A stretch of 64,000 nt of DNA from NCBI GenBank assembly GCA_035582835.1, contig JAYKAV010002927.1:186001-250000 (forward strand), in the 5' to 3' direction. Both the position numbers and the translations under genes were made by a program. Positions 15,773 through 29,534 of this stretch are shown one piece after another (positions within the stretch are counted from its first letter, which is position 1; each line of letters starts with the position of its first letter). The stretch comes from Phoebastria nigripes (Eukaryota > Chordata > Aves > Procellariiformes > Diomedeidae). The notes below the pieces were generated by a model. The model was not told the origin of the DNA. It was given only the letters and a program-made list of their open reading frames with translations, and did no database searches.

Positions 15773-15814
15773 GAATTCTGAGAGGATCCCAGAGGATTCT
15801 GAGACGATCCCAGA
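15773..15814. repeat. Tandem duplication, 21-bp unit x 2
   Basis: Two adjacent 21-bp units (15773-15793 and 15794-15814), both of the form GRATTCTGAGASGATCCCAGA, differ at only two positions. The sequence is intronic and non-coding. Confidence 0.9.
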
Positions 15815-16589
15815 AATAAGCTGAATAGGAAAAACTATCTTGAAACTATTGACATGGCAAAGAGTCAGATTCTCCCAAATATGCTTAGTTTTCAGCATTA
15901 GTTTAAAATTCATTTGTGTGAATATTCACAGATTCTGTATTAGCAATAATACAGAGCGACACAAAAGAAATAGTGTGATGATGTAACATACTACTGTAGG
16001 CATTAAAACAGAAAGTGCAAAAGACATGAAGACTGAAAAAGATGATGACATGTTCGGTGAAGCATATTGAGACAGATGAAGACTGTTCAATATCTAGAAG
16101 TGAAGAGGAAGATGGAGATACAGACAAAAGTGAGACTGTGAGGAAAGAACTTATCCTGCAGCTTCCTCATGTGAAGCGGTTCAGTTTTCTCACTCAAAAT
16201 GAAGCCATTTTCAAGATAGGAAGGAAGGAATGAAGAAAGAAAGACCACCTGAACACGTGAGGGCCTCACTAGAGCTGACTAGAAACTTTCACCTTATCCC
16301 ATCGTGACTTTTTCAACTGGGAAGCCAGCGAGCAAGCTTCTTGTTTGAGAGCTCGCAATAGAATCATTCTAAGTACGATTGAGCATATATGCTGTCTGGG
16401 CTACAATGCACACCTTTGTCAAAGAAACAGATATGACTGAAAGAAAATGAATGACTGATCTGCTTTAATGACTTCTGTTCAAAACAGACTTTGCTGGATT
16501 TTCTCCAAGGCCCCAGAAAAGGTTTCACTGGTACTCAAGTTCTTCATATCAATCTGTAAAGTATATACATGCTCTTTCAATAGAAATTA

Positions 16590-16815
16590 AACACAAGGGA
16601 AATTCCCATTAAGACAAAGAAAAACTTTTCACCATGGGGGTAGTCAAATAGGAACTAGTGTTTCAGAAAGATTTTGGAATCTCCACCCTTAGAGATACTC
16701 AGAAGTCAACTGAACAAGGTCCAGAGCAAGCTGATCTAAATTAGCCTAGTTTTGAGCACTGTGATTGGACTAACCCTCTGAACCTGAATTATTCTACGAT
16801 TCCACGATCTGTAAT
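16590..16815 (+). mobile_element. Degraded CR1 LINE 3'-end fragment
   Basis: Blocks in order match the CR1 3' untranslated consensus as I know it: AAGAAAAACTTTTCACC (compare AAGAAaTTCTTTACt), a 'gatttTGGAaTCTCCacccttaGAGATACTCA' block, 'GATTGGACTAa' (consensus GGTTGGACTAGATGA), and an end with ATTCT-ACGATTCCACGATCT, a decayed form of the terminal (ATTCTATG)n repeat. There are many substitutions and indels, so it is old and non-coding. It lies antisense to the gene in the downstream intron. CR1 is the dominant LINE of birds and other sauropsids, which supports the host assignment. Confidence 0.8.
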
Positions 16816-18635
16816 CTTTAAGAACTCTGATATAACAAATAGATGTATATTCTGTGACTCACCAACATATCCTAAATGTTTATAATATATTGTCAAAGGA
16901 GATTTATACATCTGATATTAATTCTTTTGGTTATTATCACAGTGCCTTTGTCAAACATCAAGTTGACACAATGCCAAGTGCATGTTAAGTTCTGTTACAC
17001 AAAAAAAACCACCATATCGATATATTAATATAAAAATAGGAAACGTGTAAGAAGGACAATCCTAAACCCTCTATCAGAGACCAGAAGACAAGAATCTCAT
17101 GGTGTTAGACCACACAAGTATTCTTTTAAACCATGGAAGAACAAAGATAGTATTTCATGAACAGGATATGAAGTAACTGGAGTTAGGAAGCTGGCCAAAG
17201 GAATAATACACAGAAGTGGTCTTACAAAAAACCTGGTGAAGAAAGGGAATTGAATCAGCAAAGATCACTTATCAGGTATTACTTCACAACTTTGGCCATC
17301 CAATGGCCAAAGAATGTTACTACTTTCTTAAAATGTATTCATCACATACTTAGAAGTTACTATCTTTCAGTTAATAAGTTTGAAGGAATCCTCAAGCCTA
17401 ATGTTTTCAAAATTAGTAGGTTTGACGATTGTCCCATGTGTAAGTAAACACTGATCTGTTTATCCATGTTTTTTAATTAGTCACAATGTCATTTTGCTAG
17501 ATTAAAATAAAAATCTACTTCAGGCCATTAAAAAATGCATTCAGCCATGCTACTAGACAGAAAGAAGCATCTTAGAATACTCCCTTACAGAGAAAATAAG
17601 CATTTGAAAAGTATTAGAAAATTACCTTCTTTTTTGTGTTTATATCCATGTATAGGCTTTTACAGTCCTATAATGTACAAAATAAGAGTTTAAAAGGTAA
17701 ATATTTAGTGTGAAGAATAAAGATCCACATAGAAGCTGTTATTGTACTTCAATGTGTCTAATGGGACATACTTCTGAAAAGTATTAGATATCTATATTTG
17801 GAAGAGTAGCTTACTGCTATTTTGAGGGAGGACAACAGGACTTTCTTGTAGGATTTCTGGTAAATCCATTGTTCCCACTCAGTTTTAAAAAATATAATAG
17901 ATCAAGCTGACTCAGCATGGACTGTAGAACCGCGAATACAACAATGCTGATCACTGTTGCTAATAACAGTATCAGACAAAACTGAAAAACATACTAAATA
18001 CAAATGAATAAAACCCATTTAAAAGATTGCAGAAAGTCAGTAGTACCCCTGAAAAATTCCTGATAACACACTTAATATCCATCTGTATGAATATAAATAA
18101 CTGAATTTGATTTACATGTGTCTATTTATGAAATAAGCAGAGGCTCACAATTTGGAGGAAATACAGAAACGTCATTTTCATGACATTTTCAGTGGTAAGA
18201 TTTAAGAGAATGAGTCTATATAATAGAAAAAAATAGTATTTTAGAACAGTGGGAGACAGTATTGGAACAAGTAAAAGTGAAATAGTGAAAGAAAAAGAAC
18301 TGAAATTCAAAACTGTACTTATCATATTGTATCCTAACCTCCAAGTTATCAAGAGTCACCTTCTAATATAGTGAGAACCCAGTACATTCTCAGAATGGAA
18401 GACCGACCTTTCCAGATCTCAAAATAATGTGGTAAAGTGAAAACCTTAGTGCTTGGCTATCTTTCATAGCAAGATATACTGGGTACTGAGATAGAATATA
18501 ACTATAGATATGTGCCTATGTAATATATACTCCCTATAAACTTTGCTAATTGAATATGTGATAAATGCATATATACACCCTTCATGCTCTTCCTTTATAT
18601 ACATATGCACACAAAATACATAAATACATACACAG

Positions 18636-18695
18636 AGTTTTTTGGTTTTGGTTTTTTGTTTTTGTTTTTGTTTTTTTTTTTTTTTTTTTTTTTTT
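18636..18695. repeat. T-rich simple repeat ending in T25
   Basis: A G-interrupted T-rich tract (TTTTTTGGTTTTGG...) ends in an uninterrupted 25-nt poly-T (18671-18695). Read on the minus strand it is an A-rich tail, but no retrotransposon body is recognisable next to it. Confidence 0.9.
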
Positions 18696-20089
18696 ATAAG
18701 CACTATATCTCTCTCCAGTTCTAAACACTGTATAAACACTCAACACATACACATAAACATTGTTAAAAGATGTGCAACTCTTGGAACTCCTGCTTAGACC
18801 AGATTTCTTTGAAGAAAATGTAGACAAAAGAAATGTACTGCTAAGGAGCATGAGGTTTTGAAAGAAGCATATTTCTTTAGATAGATTACTAGTAAGCTTT
18901 ACGATACTTCACGTGTGGTAAAGTTATTTTAATAATTATAGCTCCTAATCACTGTAAAAAAATATCAGAATATGTATAGATTTGATGGTGTGCATGCATT
19001 AAGCAAACAGACCAGAGGTGTATTTGAAAACTGTGCTTCTCCAGAAGGTATACAAATATAGTCTTCAAACAAAATTTATTTTAGAGATAGATAAATAAGA
19101 CATAAAAGGAACAGTGCTCGGTAATTCAATATGAAAGCAAAAATATATATTAAAAAATATTTGTTAAAAAGGTTTTACAAATAATACTTAAGACCAGGAT
19201 ATACCATAAATATATGTTTTATGGTAAAATGGGAAATCACTGAAAGCGTAACAAAAAAACCCCGCAGCATTACAGTTTATGTTAAAAAAATTTTTACATC
19301 ACAAAAAATATTTACATCACAAACCAGCTTTGTTCCTGACAGCACCCTACTGCCCTTCAGCAGTCCTCCACTCAATTAAATTCTTAAGGATTTAACGATA
19401 TCCTCCAAAGTCCAATATATTTTCTGATATGATAGGCAGCTTTCATACAAACTGCAGATTGTGTGCCATAGCTTTTCCTTCGAGTGACTCACTTGATATC
19501 AGGGCATGTTTGAGATCAAGTGGCATTGAGCTTTGGTAGACACACATCCGTATGAAATCCAAGCATTGACAATATGACACAGGATGCAGAACAGCAGACC
19601 TGAGAGCCATCTTTGGCTGCTGGCATTATAGGGCTAAAAGCAGCAATGTGATTTACTCTGTAAAACTGGCAACAAATAAAGAACTATTCTCTTTGCTGAG
19701 CCACACATAGCACTGTAACTAACCAAAACCAAACTCTAGGACTTTACCTATAGACACAGACCTGCCGGCACTGGTGACAGGGATGGCAATGTGCACCAGA
19801 TAAAAGGATGAATCTCCTGAGAAGTTCACTGAGATGATGGTGAGTAATAATAATTGCAGTCTAAAGTACAATAAAATAACTTAGAAAGTATGACTGATAT
19901 TCCAAAGAAAATATAGCGAGTTTTCAATTTCAAAAGCAGCATTTAGTCAACTCAGTGATTTTTGCTCTTAATTTACTCTGACTTCTATGCAGTCAGAAAA
20001 TAGTGTTTCTGTAGGTGAAAACATTTGAGAAACAGAGTTGGTTTTGACAGATATACACCTAGCTTTGACTCAGGATGCTAATACTCATT

Positions 20090-20137
20090 AAAACAAACAA
20101 ACAAACAAACAAAAAAAAAACCAAAAAACCCCCAAAA
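20090..20137. repeat. (CAAA)n / A-rich simple repeat
   Basis: Several AAAC units are followed by A10, then AACCAAAAAACCCCCAAAAA. This is a simple-sequence tract in the downstream intron. Confidence 0.9.
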
Positions 20138-23100
20138 ATATAGAATTTTTTGACTGGCCTCCATTTAGCCTTCACATCATTGAAAAGTGTAGAAATTTAT
20201 ATTTGGCACACATACATATTTGGTCAGTACACATAGGCTTTCATGAGACTTTCATGAACCCGTTTAACCATCAGAAGAAAATGAGCTCTCTGAACAGGTC
20301 TTATGCCAGTCAATGAAAGAATTACTTTTTTTAAAGTGATACTTAGATGCAAGAAAACAAAAATCAAAACAGAGGAAACACATGAAACTGAATCACTTAA
20401 GAGGCTGCTGCCTTTTCCCTTAGTGCATTTGGAAGAAATTATATTTAGCTGTGTTGACTCATGAGAGACCTAGGAGAAAGAGATTACTGATTTGGACCAA
20501 CAATCCAACCACTTGATGTACCTTTTATTTCATACATGTAATTTTTTTAAAGTTTGAAATCATCCTAGATTCTTTTAGAATTATTTATTGATAGACTAGA
20601 ATGATATGACCAGTGAAATACTAGGAAAAAGGTAGACCTGCAGCTAGGTTAAAAGCAAAAGAACTAGGAATCTCATGAAAAATATTTCTCTCTGCAAGCA
20701 CATAACTGGCACATTTAAATTAGAAAGGTACTTAAAGGTTCTCTTCACACTCAGTGTAAGAAAGTAGGCACTTCTAGAGGGCATGCAGTCCTAAAATCAA
20801 AATAACCTGCTATAGTATATCCACGCCTTTTCAGTACCAGAGAAAAAACTGGGGGCAACTATATGTCCACTTGAGATGACTAGGTTACGTGCTTGAAGTT
20901 AGATTAGATTAACCTAGTCCAGTATCTCAACTCACTATCCCTTGATTAAAAAATAAATAAATAAATGTTTCAATGTAAGCATTCAAATTATTTGGTGCTT
21001 TTCTTAATCAAACATTAATTTTATGTGTATGAGTTTTCTCATCAAGGAAATTCAACCTGTCATAAGAACAGAAATCCAAAGATTCAAAAAACAAAGAAAA
21101 ACCAGAAACAGAAAGTGTGTGAAATCCTACTATCTTCCTCACAAACAACTCTGCTAGGCCAAAGGGTTATTACTCTTAACAAATATCTTTGAATGTTTCC
21201 CATCACCCACCTACGAAGCACCTAAGTGAACAATTGTAATAGCAATAGGCAGGACCAATCTTTGTTACACTAAACAATACTTCTTGAATAAATTCCTTAC
21301 TATGTTAGGAATGAACTTTCAACCCAAAGCAACTGGCTGAATTGTGGCACTGAGTCAATAAATATCATTACTGCATGTCTAACCATTGAAAGTGTTGGTT
21401 TTTTAGTTTAAAGCATAAATGCTGCAAGGGTATGATAAATAGGAATAGCAAAACTGTCTTATAGATACATAAACTTCTTCCCAAGAAAATGACTTCATTA
21501 TCAGAAATGAAAAATTTTCTGTAACAGTCATAGCTATAATTATGCAATACAATATGCTAAATTACAATACGTACTTCATTATTAATAGAATTTATTTTAC
21601 AGATCAAATAGCCAAATACACATTTTTAAAAGAGCCAGATAGCAGGAAACTATAGGCAACAGTCATGGTAGACATTCTACAGTCCAAGAACTGAGGCAAC
21701 GTGATTATTAAGTACAAGCCTATAAATATCTTTACATCAAACATACAGTAATGTGTAAGAATTCCATGTTGTAGTCTANTTCATGAATCATTAATAACTT
21801 TTTCTTTAAAAGAAAGTTATATATACTGTATACATCCCAGTTAAAAGCAGTGTCTGTATTTCATTTTATTCTAGCAAACTAATATTACATGTCTTAATAT
21901 AAGTGCAGAAAACAGGGTTCTTTATACTCCTTTGCTTCCTAAGAGATTTTTGCATTGCATATGAAATTCTAATATTATAGATGATACATATTAAGCATTA
22001 CTCCCTAAAATGTGAGGCAATATACAAGAACTTGCAACCAACCTGCAAACGAAGCTATGCTATTCAAATTTTATTTTTTAAATGACCTGTGCTAAATAAC
22101 AAATTATAATGTAAAAAATCTAAATTAAAAAAAAAAGTTAACTATATAGAGAAATAATGTGGGGAAAAAACCCAACAGTAGGCCTTTTTTTTCCCCATGT
22201 GCTGGCTAACAGTGAAAAAAATACGTATACTATTTACTATTTTATCACACTGAAAAGCAAGCCACTGGATTTATGACTTCTTTTTTTTTAAGTAGAAGTA
22301 CTTCAAAAGGTTAAATGTATGGCACCTGTTACACAGACATTATCTAGATTTCAGCAAGCAAAATGCAAATTAAATTTTATTTTTAAAAGTTAAGTGAATA
22401 CTTTCCAGTTATTTAAAAGGTGATCATTTATTACAAAATGTGGATAAGAAAGCAGGAAATACTCATTTTTCACTACTACTATTGTGCCTATAAAANGAGA
22501 AAGCAGTGATTTGATCAATTCTATTTATGATCCATAGCAGCAATATCATCATTAAAAATATTATGGAATAGATATAAATAACACTTAATTCTTAACATGT
22601 ATAATGGTGCTATAAGTGACAACAATTCATTTGTTTTTCTTTTAAATGCAGGGAGTATAAAGAACTTTACATTCTCTTTTTATTGTATGAATAAAATTTA
22701 TTGCTCCCTTTTAATATATTTATAGAAACAAAATTCCTAATTGTTTTAACTAAAATAAATAAGGAAAAAATCTGGGACAAGAAGAAGATTACAAGCAAAA
22801 TAAATTTACCATAATTGCCAACCGTGAAGAAGGATGGGTCACATTACTTTTTTCTTAGCAAAACTACGTTATAGAACACTATAGCACAATGTACTAAAAT
22901 TTCTTTGTCTTTTCTTTTTAAAAAATTCTTGCCCTTGATACCTTTCAGTAGGGCAGCTTGAACAGTTCATCGTCACTTCCAAACCCCTCTGGAGATCAGA
23001 CGATAAATTTCTTCGGCAATCAGAGACAGGACAAAGGGCTTTCTCGTGCTATTTCCTTGTTTTCATGTTTGCTGGCTTAACATCATTGTGTACACGTACG

Positions 23101-26100
23101 ACTTCAGTATATTACATCAGATGCGATGACGTTCAGAGCTGGCAAACAGAGAAACAGCATGAGAAAAGCCCTTTCCTGCATAATTTTCCCCATATATTGT
23201 AAAGTTTGTTTCCAAATTTCTACCATGTCAATCACTGTATGGTTTGAGATGTACTGAACTACTGCGGTTCTAAGTAACCAACCATTTTTGATGTGTGTGT
23301 GTTTTCAGGTACAAAAAAGCAAAGATACGAAGTTATACAAGCAAAGATCTGCACACATCTACATACACATTGCAAAAATGCTGAAACAGAGCCACAGAAA
23401 TGGCTTCTATGTATGTTATTCTAGGTTTCTTACTTTTTTTTTTTTGCTTTATCAGCTTGAAACCCCAAGTGCTGTTGCAAGATTATAGCTATCAGAAGAC
23501 TACCATACTACCTAGAATGTTTTACAGGGTTTTAGCAGACTTTATTCAAGAGCATCGTTCCAAAGAGTATAAAATATTTTGATTTGAAGAGTTATTTTGC
23601 ATTTTTAATCTATATTTATCATCAACAGAGCTAGAGTCCTAAAAATTCACAGAAATTAAGCCATTCCGATCAATTATTTCGCAGGAAAGAAAGCACTATC
23701 AATACCACAGTCACCAAGACACTAGCCACTCACTGGTCAGGAAATTGCTATCAACTGCAGATTATTGAGTGCAATACCTTCTGGGAGAAAACAGGAAAGG
23801 AAAGAAGTGTGAAAATTAAACCGCAGTTAAATCAGACTTCTTTGTTGACAATGGTTTATAGCTATAGCTCATTTAAAAAACCAAAGTTGGGTCACGAGGA
23901 GAAAAGAGTAAACCTTTCAGTTATCCCACTGAAAAATGAAAGTGAAATGCACTTAATGTTTAGGAAAATTTATGCTGCTACTACCCCAAGGCAAGCTGCT
24001 ATTGGAGAGAGAATTGCATATCATTCTAGCTTGCATAAAAATCACCCAATTATTAATCCTGGAACTTCATCTACCAACTTCAGTATCAACTCAGTCAATG
24101 AGTTCTTACTTGAAAAAAAAAAAAAGCCTTTGTTTTCTCTGAATTAGTTTTTACTTAAGTGTCATATTCAAAAGTTTTCATTTTTTCCTCACACAAAACA
24201 TGAATTTCTTTTTTCTTTTCTTCCTATTTCTGCTCTGTTTTTGTCTTCTACTATGAGGAAAGGGTGACACTTTCCAGGTATCTTCCCCCATGCTTTTCCA
24301 GTGAAAAATATATATTAAAAGAACAATTCTGAAGAAGTTTTTCTTCAAAGCGTTCCACAGAGGAAAAGCATTTTCTTGACCAGCTTTACGTCAGTAGTAC
24401 TGCACATTTAAGTAACTGCTCACTAACTTCCAAGTCACAGACTTTCACTTATCCTTCAGTTAGAAATCTTTTCTCCAGATGTGAATTTCAGTTTCTTTCT
24501 GAAATGTATATACATGGCAGCATATCAGAACTACCAGCAAAAGTACAAGCCAGAAAATTAAGAGAAAATAACAAGAATATTTAGAATCATAGTAAACAAT
24601 TTTGAAATGGCTTTTAGGAAGGGCTTATACCAACAGCTATTTAGCTGATATTTAGAAGAAAATGGTAATTTACTCTGTCTCTGTCAATGCAAAGTACCAG
24701 TGTTATCTCTATACCCTTTTACATACCAGAAGCATCAGCACTGCCTACTGATTATTACAGTATACCAGATTAAACTCACTAGTCTCACTGTTATTAAACA
24801 AAACAATAAATCCTGCAGCTAAACATTTACATAACAGGTGAGTTTTCAGAGCTATTAGTTTCAAGAACAGTGTAATATTCTTTCAATTCACATCCTAAGC
24901 ACACTGTTCTCGTAGTGAGTGGGAAGCTACAACGACATTTCACTACATTTCAAATCAGAATCAGAAAACCAAATATACCATAACTGTAAGCAGGTCTAAG
25001 CAGTCGCTAATGAGACAGTAGGGCCCCAAAAAGGCAACGTTATTTTAAATGAGGTCTACTTCCCATTCAGATTTCTATAAGGAATATAACGTCTATGTCC
25101 AGTCAATTTCTAACAAAAAGGTTGAACAGAGATCACTCTGTCATCTGAAATTTCTATTCATAAGTATGGATATGTTCACAGATGATAGAATCCAGGCAAC
25201 TAAAGTCAACTAATGAATATTTGCATTAGTAAATATGAGAAAAATCAATCTGCTCACCTGTTCACTCCCTCAACAACTTCCCGAAGATGGTATAGTGTAC
25301 TAGCAGTGGAGCTAAATTAACATACAGACCAGAGTCCACTGTGAAGCAGGGAGAACCACTAAAAGGCATGTAATCATAGATTCAGAGCATGACTGCACCT
25401 TCCAGCTCTATCAGTGGAAGAGATGGACTGAAACTGAACCAAGTCCTCCAGTGCTGCTTTCATGAACAGTCACACTTCTTTACTAACACAAAGTCAGATA
25501 AAACTTGTTCTTAAGTTAAAGTTTAAAATTACAATACAAAAGGTCACAGGACCCTTCCTGAGTGACCGGGTGTTTATTTTCGAAGATTTCTACTGTTCCT
25601 ATAGTATGCATTATACTATTTTCAAGTGAAAAGAATGTCTGAAATAGCATTAATTAAAAGAAAGGGACAAGAAGGAGGATGCACGGGAAGTTCTAATGAA
25701 CCTTTGTGGCAGTAGCTTCTTTGAACCAAGCTGCCAGAGATAACATTGTACTCTATAATTATGCATGTTTTGAATAGACAGGTTGATACCTAGACAGGCA
25801 TTTGAATTGTCTGAAAGTTGTTTAAAGTACTTGAGCAAAGATTTCAGATTTCAAAATTGTGTTACATACTACATGAAAACTAGACTGGAAAACCCTCTCT
25901 TTTCATCATTCCAGTGCAAATGCAAAAAGAATTAGAAGATTTGTGTCAGTATGGAATACTTCACATAGTCTGCTCTCACTAAGGTAAATGTCAAAAGCAA
26001 TTGAGCTTTTACAAAGTTTGCAGACAGATAAACTTTAAAGGTGCTGTGTTTTTCTACCAAAGAAATCATTTTCTACGAGGCCCACGACTACCAAAACAAT

Positions 26101-29100
26101 GAAAATCTGATGACGCTGAAAGTCAGTTTGACTTTATGAGCCTCCAAATATCGTAGTTTGAAAAACCTTATTATGAATAAGAAGCCATTTCACAATTTAT
26201 CACGTGGTAAAACTTCTTTAAAAGAATTCTCTCTACTACATCCCAAAAGAAAGCATGCTATTCTGAAGGTCTACTGTCACCAGTAGTTATTAATTCCTAC
26301 TGTGTAACTTCAAAATAGTATTGATAGCTCTCTCCCTTGCCCTTTCTCACATACAAGTACAACAGAAGCTTGATCTCTCTCTTAGAGGAGATTACATTAG
26401 GACCATACTTTTCCCTCTTCAACTTCCTGTAGTTCGTGATTCAATGTGTCCTCAGCTGCTTCAGGAGTCTCTGATTCCTTCTCCATAAAAATTTCAGCTG
26501 TTGCATTGCTCTATTTATTTGCCCACGTGACCCACTAAAGAGTTTTTTAGTAGAAAAACCTTTCCATCTGCTGTTGCATGCTTTTTGAGTACAACTGTTA
26601 TAATGACTTTCTGTCATTTTATAGATCACTTAGACAAATTTAGCAGTGAAGCAAACACATAACTTCCTTTCTTTAAAGACCTGCATCAATACCATTCAGA
26701 CGTACACAAAATTTAGAGCTTCAAAAGAAAACATATATTTTTAGCTTTAACTCAATATTATTTCAAATATCTGAATAGAAAATCTTGCATGAACAAAACT
26801 AAGAACAGTTGAGATGTGCGGCCTATTAATATCAGCACCCATTAGAAACTGAAGAGATACCTTCACAGTGAATGTAATCTTCTTTAGACTCCTTCAGAGA
26901 GCTTTTGGCTTGTAAAAGGGATGTATTACAGTAATTGTTAGTGATAAAGTAAAATATTTTTTCTCACATTAGACATCTTACTTTCATTTTTCGAACTAGC
27001 ACATCTCCCTTTTTAACTGAACTTCTTATCCTTCAATTCTCCAAGCTGTCCTACAGTTTTCTCAAAAATCAGAGACTGCACGACACAAATGCATCATTAA
27101 CCACAAACATCCTGTTAGTCTCCGAGGCTGGAGGATGGCAGGACAGCATGACATCTGAAGCACTGTGGCAGAAGCTTATTTTTGTTTGTTTCGCTTCTTT
27201 ACTGGCTAACAGCGACAACTCTAAGTTAGTCTGTCCTGAGCCACCTTCTATAGCCCCACAGGAGATAAAACTATACAGACTACAATATACAAAACCAGCT
27301 AGGAGTAAAACTGACTTTTAAAAGATCTGTTGCCATTTAAGAAATACTTTGCTTGTTTTTACTTATCATGAAATACAATTCTGCCTTTGTGATCACGGCC
27401 CAACACAAAAGATTTAACTCTAATGGCCTTTCTTGCCCAATTTATGTAAATAAATTGTTAATCAAATGACTTATATTTTATTTAAATAAGTAATAAAAAT
27501 GTGAATCCATGTGTTTAAAGGTAAATGTTGTTTTCAAATTAGTGTAAAAGGCCGTTGATAGTGAGTAGTTATACTTTCACCAACAATGTGATCACTTTCA
27601 TACAGAAAAAATAAACCTAAAAGAAGGATAACTGTAGATTTAACAAAATCAATACAAATAGTAGTATTAATCTCTTTTTGAAATATTCAGTGCATCATAC
27701 TAATATAATTTCAGCTAATATCAGGTAATGAGTATTAAAAAAANCAGTTCTATTCTGCTCTTCCAGATAGGAAGCCCCTGTCATTGACCTTTAAGGTACA
27801 GATAAAAGAAAATGCTCTTTTCCCCAACCAACTTCTAAAGAAGAGACTTGCTTTCCATTCTACTTTAAAAGCCCCTTCTGATGGAAGAACTATGTTAGTA
27901 AAAACCTAGAGTCAGGAGCTTGCTTTCTTTGTTAGCAGCATTACTGCATGACAAAGTGTATTTGAGCAGACAACGGAAGAACCTTTTTGGCTCAGAGGAA
28001 CTATACCAGAACTCAATTGAAAAATCACTCAGACCAGGCCTACAGAGATGCTGAAAACAGCACCACCCTCCTCAGAGTTATGAGAGTTCAAGTTTGTTCA
28101 AATGAACAAATTAGCAAGAAGCTTTTCTAATGTGTAATTTAAATTAACATATTCAAATACCTTTAACAGAAAATACTGAAATCTCAAAAAGCGATACATT
28201 TTTCATTGCCTTCATGTCTTAGAAATAAGAAATTCTTTTTTTTTTTTCCCTTCAATTTTTCTGTTAATGCATCTCAGAAAAAGATGAGTTTTATAAAGCG
28301 TAGTGATATGGACTACTGCACAGATTTGTGTCAGTAAGGGGAATAAAATACAATAAAATAAACAACCCATCCTGCAATTTTCAAAAATATGATGTCTACT
28401 TTGAATGAGGAGCTTTTTTTAGGCACATTTTGTTATCACTATAGTGGTAATAAAACAAAGCCCACAGGAAAACATTCAAAACCTCAGCTGGAGCAAAAAG
28501 TCTAACAGACAGTCATGCTGAGGATTTGTTCCCGAGCAATAGTATTAAAACAGATTATAAATAATGTAATAAACTCTCCTGAAATATTTGTTTCTTTAAT
28601 GATTAATTCTTTGGCTAATTAAAGCTTAACTAGAAAACTATTTTTACTGAAAACTTTGTGATATTTGTGAAGAAAGAGAAGTGAACAGACAAACAGCAAA
28701 GCTTTATTATTAATGAAACTTTCCAGAATACGGATAGACATTAGATTAAATTTCCAGTAACTTAAAGCTATAGGTCTTGAAGAATAAAAGGTACTTTGGA
28801 TCTCATTTCATTTTTAATTTTAAGCTGAGGATTCTTCAGACATTCCCTTTGCTGTACTGAATTTCTGAGAAGCTAATATCTGGTTTATCAGGCACAGCAG
28901 CAAATAAGTGAGAGCAGAATTATACCAAGGCTTCTAATTTTCCCCTAACTTTGCCTGTTGACTGTGTCATTCCACCAGATTTAAGTAGTCCAGTATGTTT
29001 CTAGTCTGAAAATGGCACTGAAACTCTCAGAGGAAAATCCTTGCCTGCTTTTGAGAGACCTTGAAATAAAGCTATGCCCAAATGAAGGCTGCAATTCCAG

Positions 29101-29471
29101 ACTCCATTAATATTAAGAACCACTTATCAGATCCTTTAAAGCTTTATTGCTTTCCACCTGGCCTAGATTACTTCAACTCTTGAGCGTACAATACTACAGA
29201 GGACAGTACCATAACCCCTCTCTGCCTTACAGAGCTGCACTAGGTACTGCAGTAACGCAGGAAGTGCCATACTGCCACCTGCAGTCAGGAACACCCACCA
29301 ATGTAATAATTCACTGCTCAATTTCCTTACAGCCAACAGTCATTTTCTTTTAATTTTCTCCCTTAACACTGATGAATCTCAAATTGTTTACTTTTCAATG
29401 CCTCGATCAAACATGACCTTTCAAACTTTTAATCCTTGCAGAAGAAGTTATTTTGCAGTGCTTAGAGCTAG

Positions 29472-29531
29472 TTATAGGAATGGCAAAGTAAGAAGGGAAG
29501 GAGAAAGAGAGCGCCTTAAAATTTCCATTAC
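29472..29531 (-). other. Possible read-through tail of a short PCDH11X isoform
   Basis: If the donor at 29531 is not used, the frame continues 19 codons (starts VMEILRRS, ends LTLPFL) to a TAA at 29474-29472. That would give a 1028-residue protein with CM1/CM2 but without any downstream CM3. ATTAAA-type hexamers (29433-29428, 29354-29349) and an AATAAA (29148-29143) occur on the same strand downstream and could end such a transcript, but hexamers like these are common in AT-rich DNA. Intron read-through after the large exon is known for other delta-1 protocadherins; here it is only a possibility. Confidence 0.25.
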
Positions 29532-29534
29532 CTG
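29526..29534 (-). other. PCDH11X: Splice donor after the large coding exon (CAG|GTAATG)
   Basis: A consensus-like donor follows the HTRQ codons, at the place where PCDH11X cytoplasmic isoforms diverge. Beyond it the frame encodes 19 residues with no recognisable similarity to PCDH11X. The phase is 0. The acceptor exon it joins is not in the window. Confidence 0.75.

Larger units (their letters stand above)
1..29531 (-). other. PCDH11X: Intron downstream of the large PCDH11X exon (partial; 29.5 kb seen)
   Basis: This is AT-rich intronic sequence with no recognisable exon. Open frames in it (for example 13136-13459 and 23809-24147, plus strand) show no domain, no repeated motif and no credible splice context. 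Named contents are two hairpins at 12080-12118 and 12285-12311, a 21-bp tandem duplication at 15773-15814, a CR1 3' fragment at about 16590-16815, a T-rich tract at 18636-18695 and an A/C-rich tract at 20090-20137. A small alternative PCDH11X exon could be hidden here without my being able to see it. Confidence 0.7.

Noticed and set aside
18582..18851. Minus-strand ORFs with a long poly-lysine run
   Set aside because: They are translations of the T25 simple repeat, not genes.
23809..24147. 112-codon plus-strand ORF
   Set aside because: No similarity I can recognise; it ends in a poly-lysine run from an A-tract; likely a chance ORF.
25370..25450. AATCATAGATTCAGAGC..., possibly a reverse CR1 3' end
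   Set aside because: Only the first dozen bases resemble the CR1 terminal repeat and the following body does not match.
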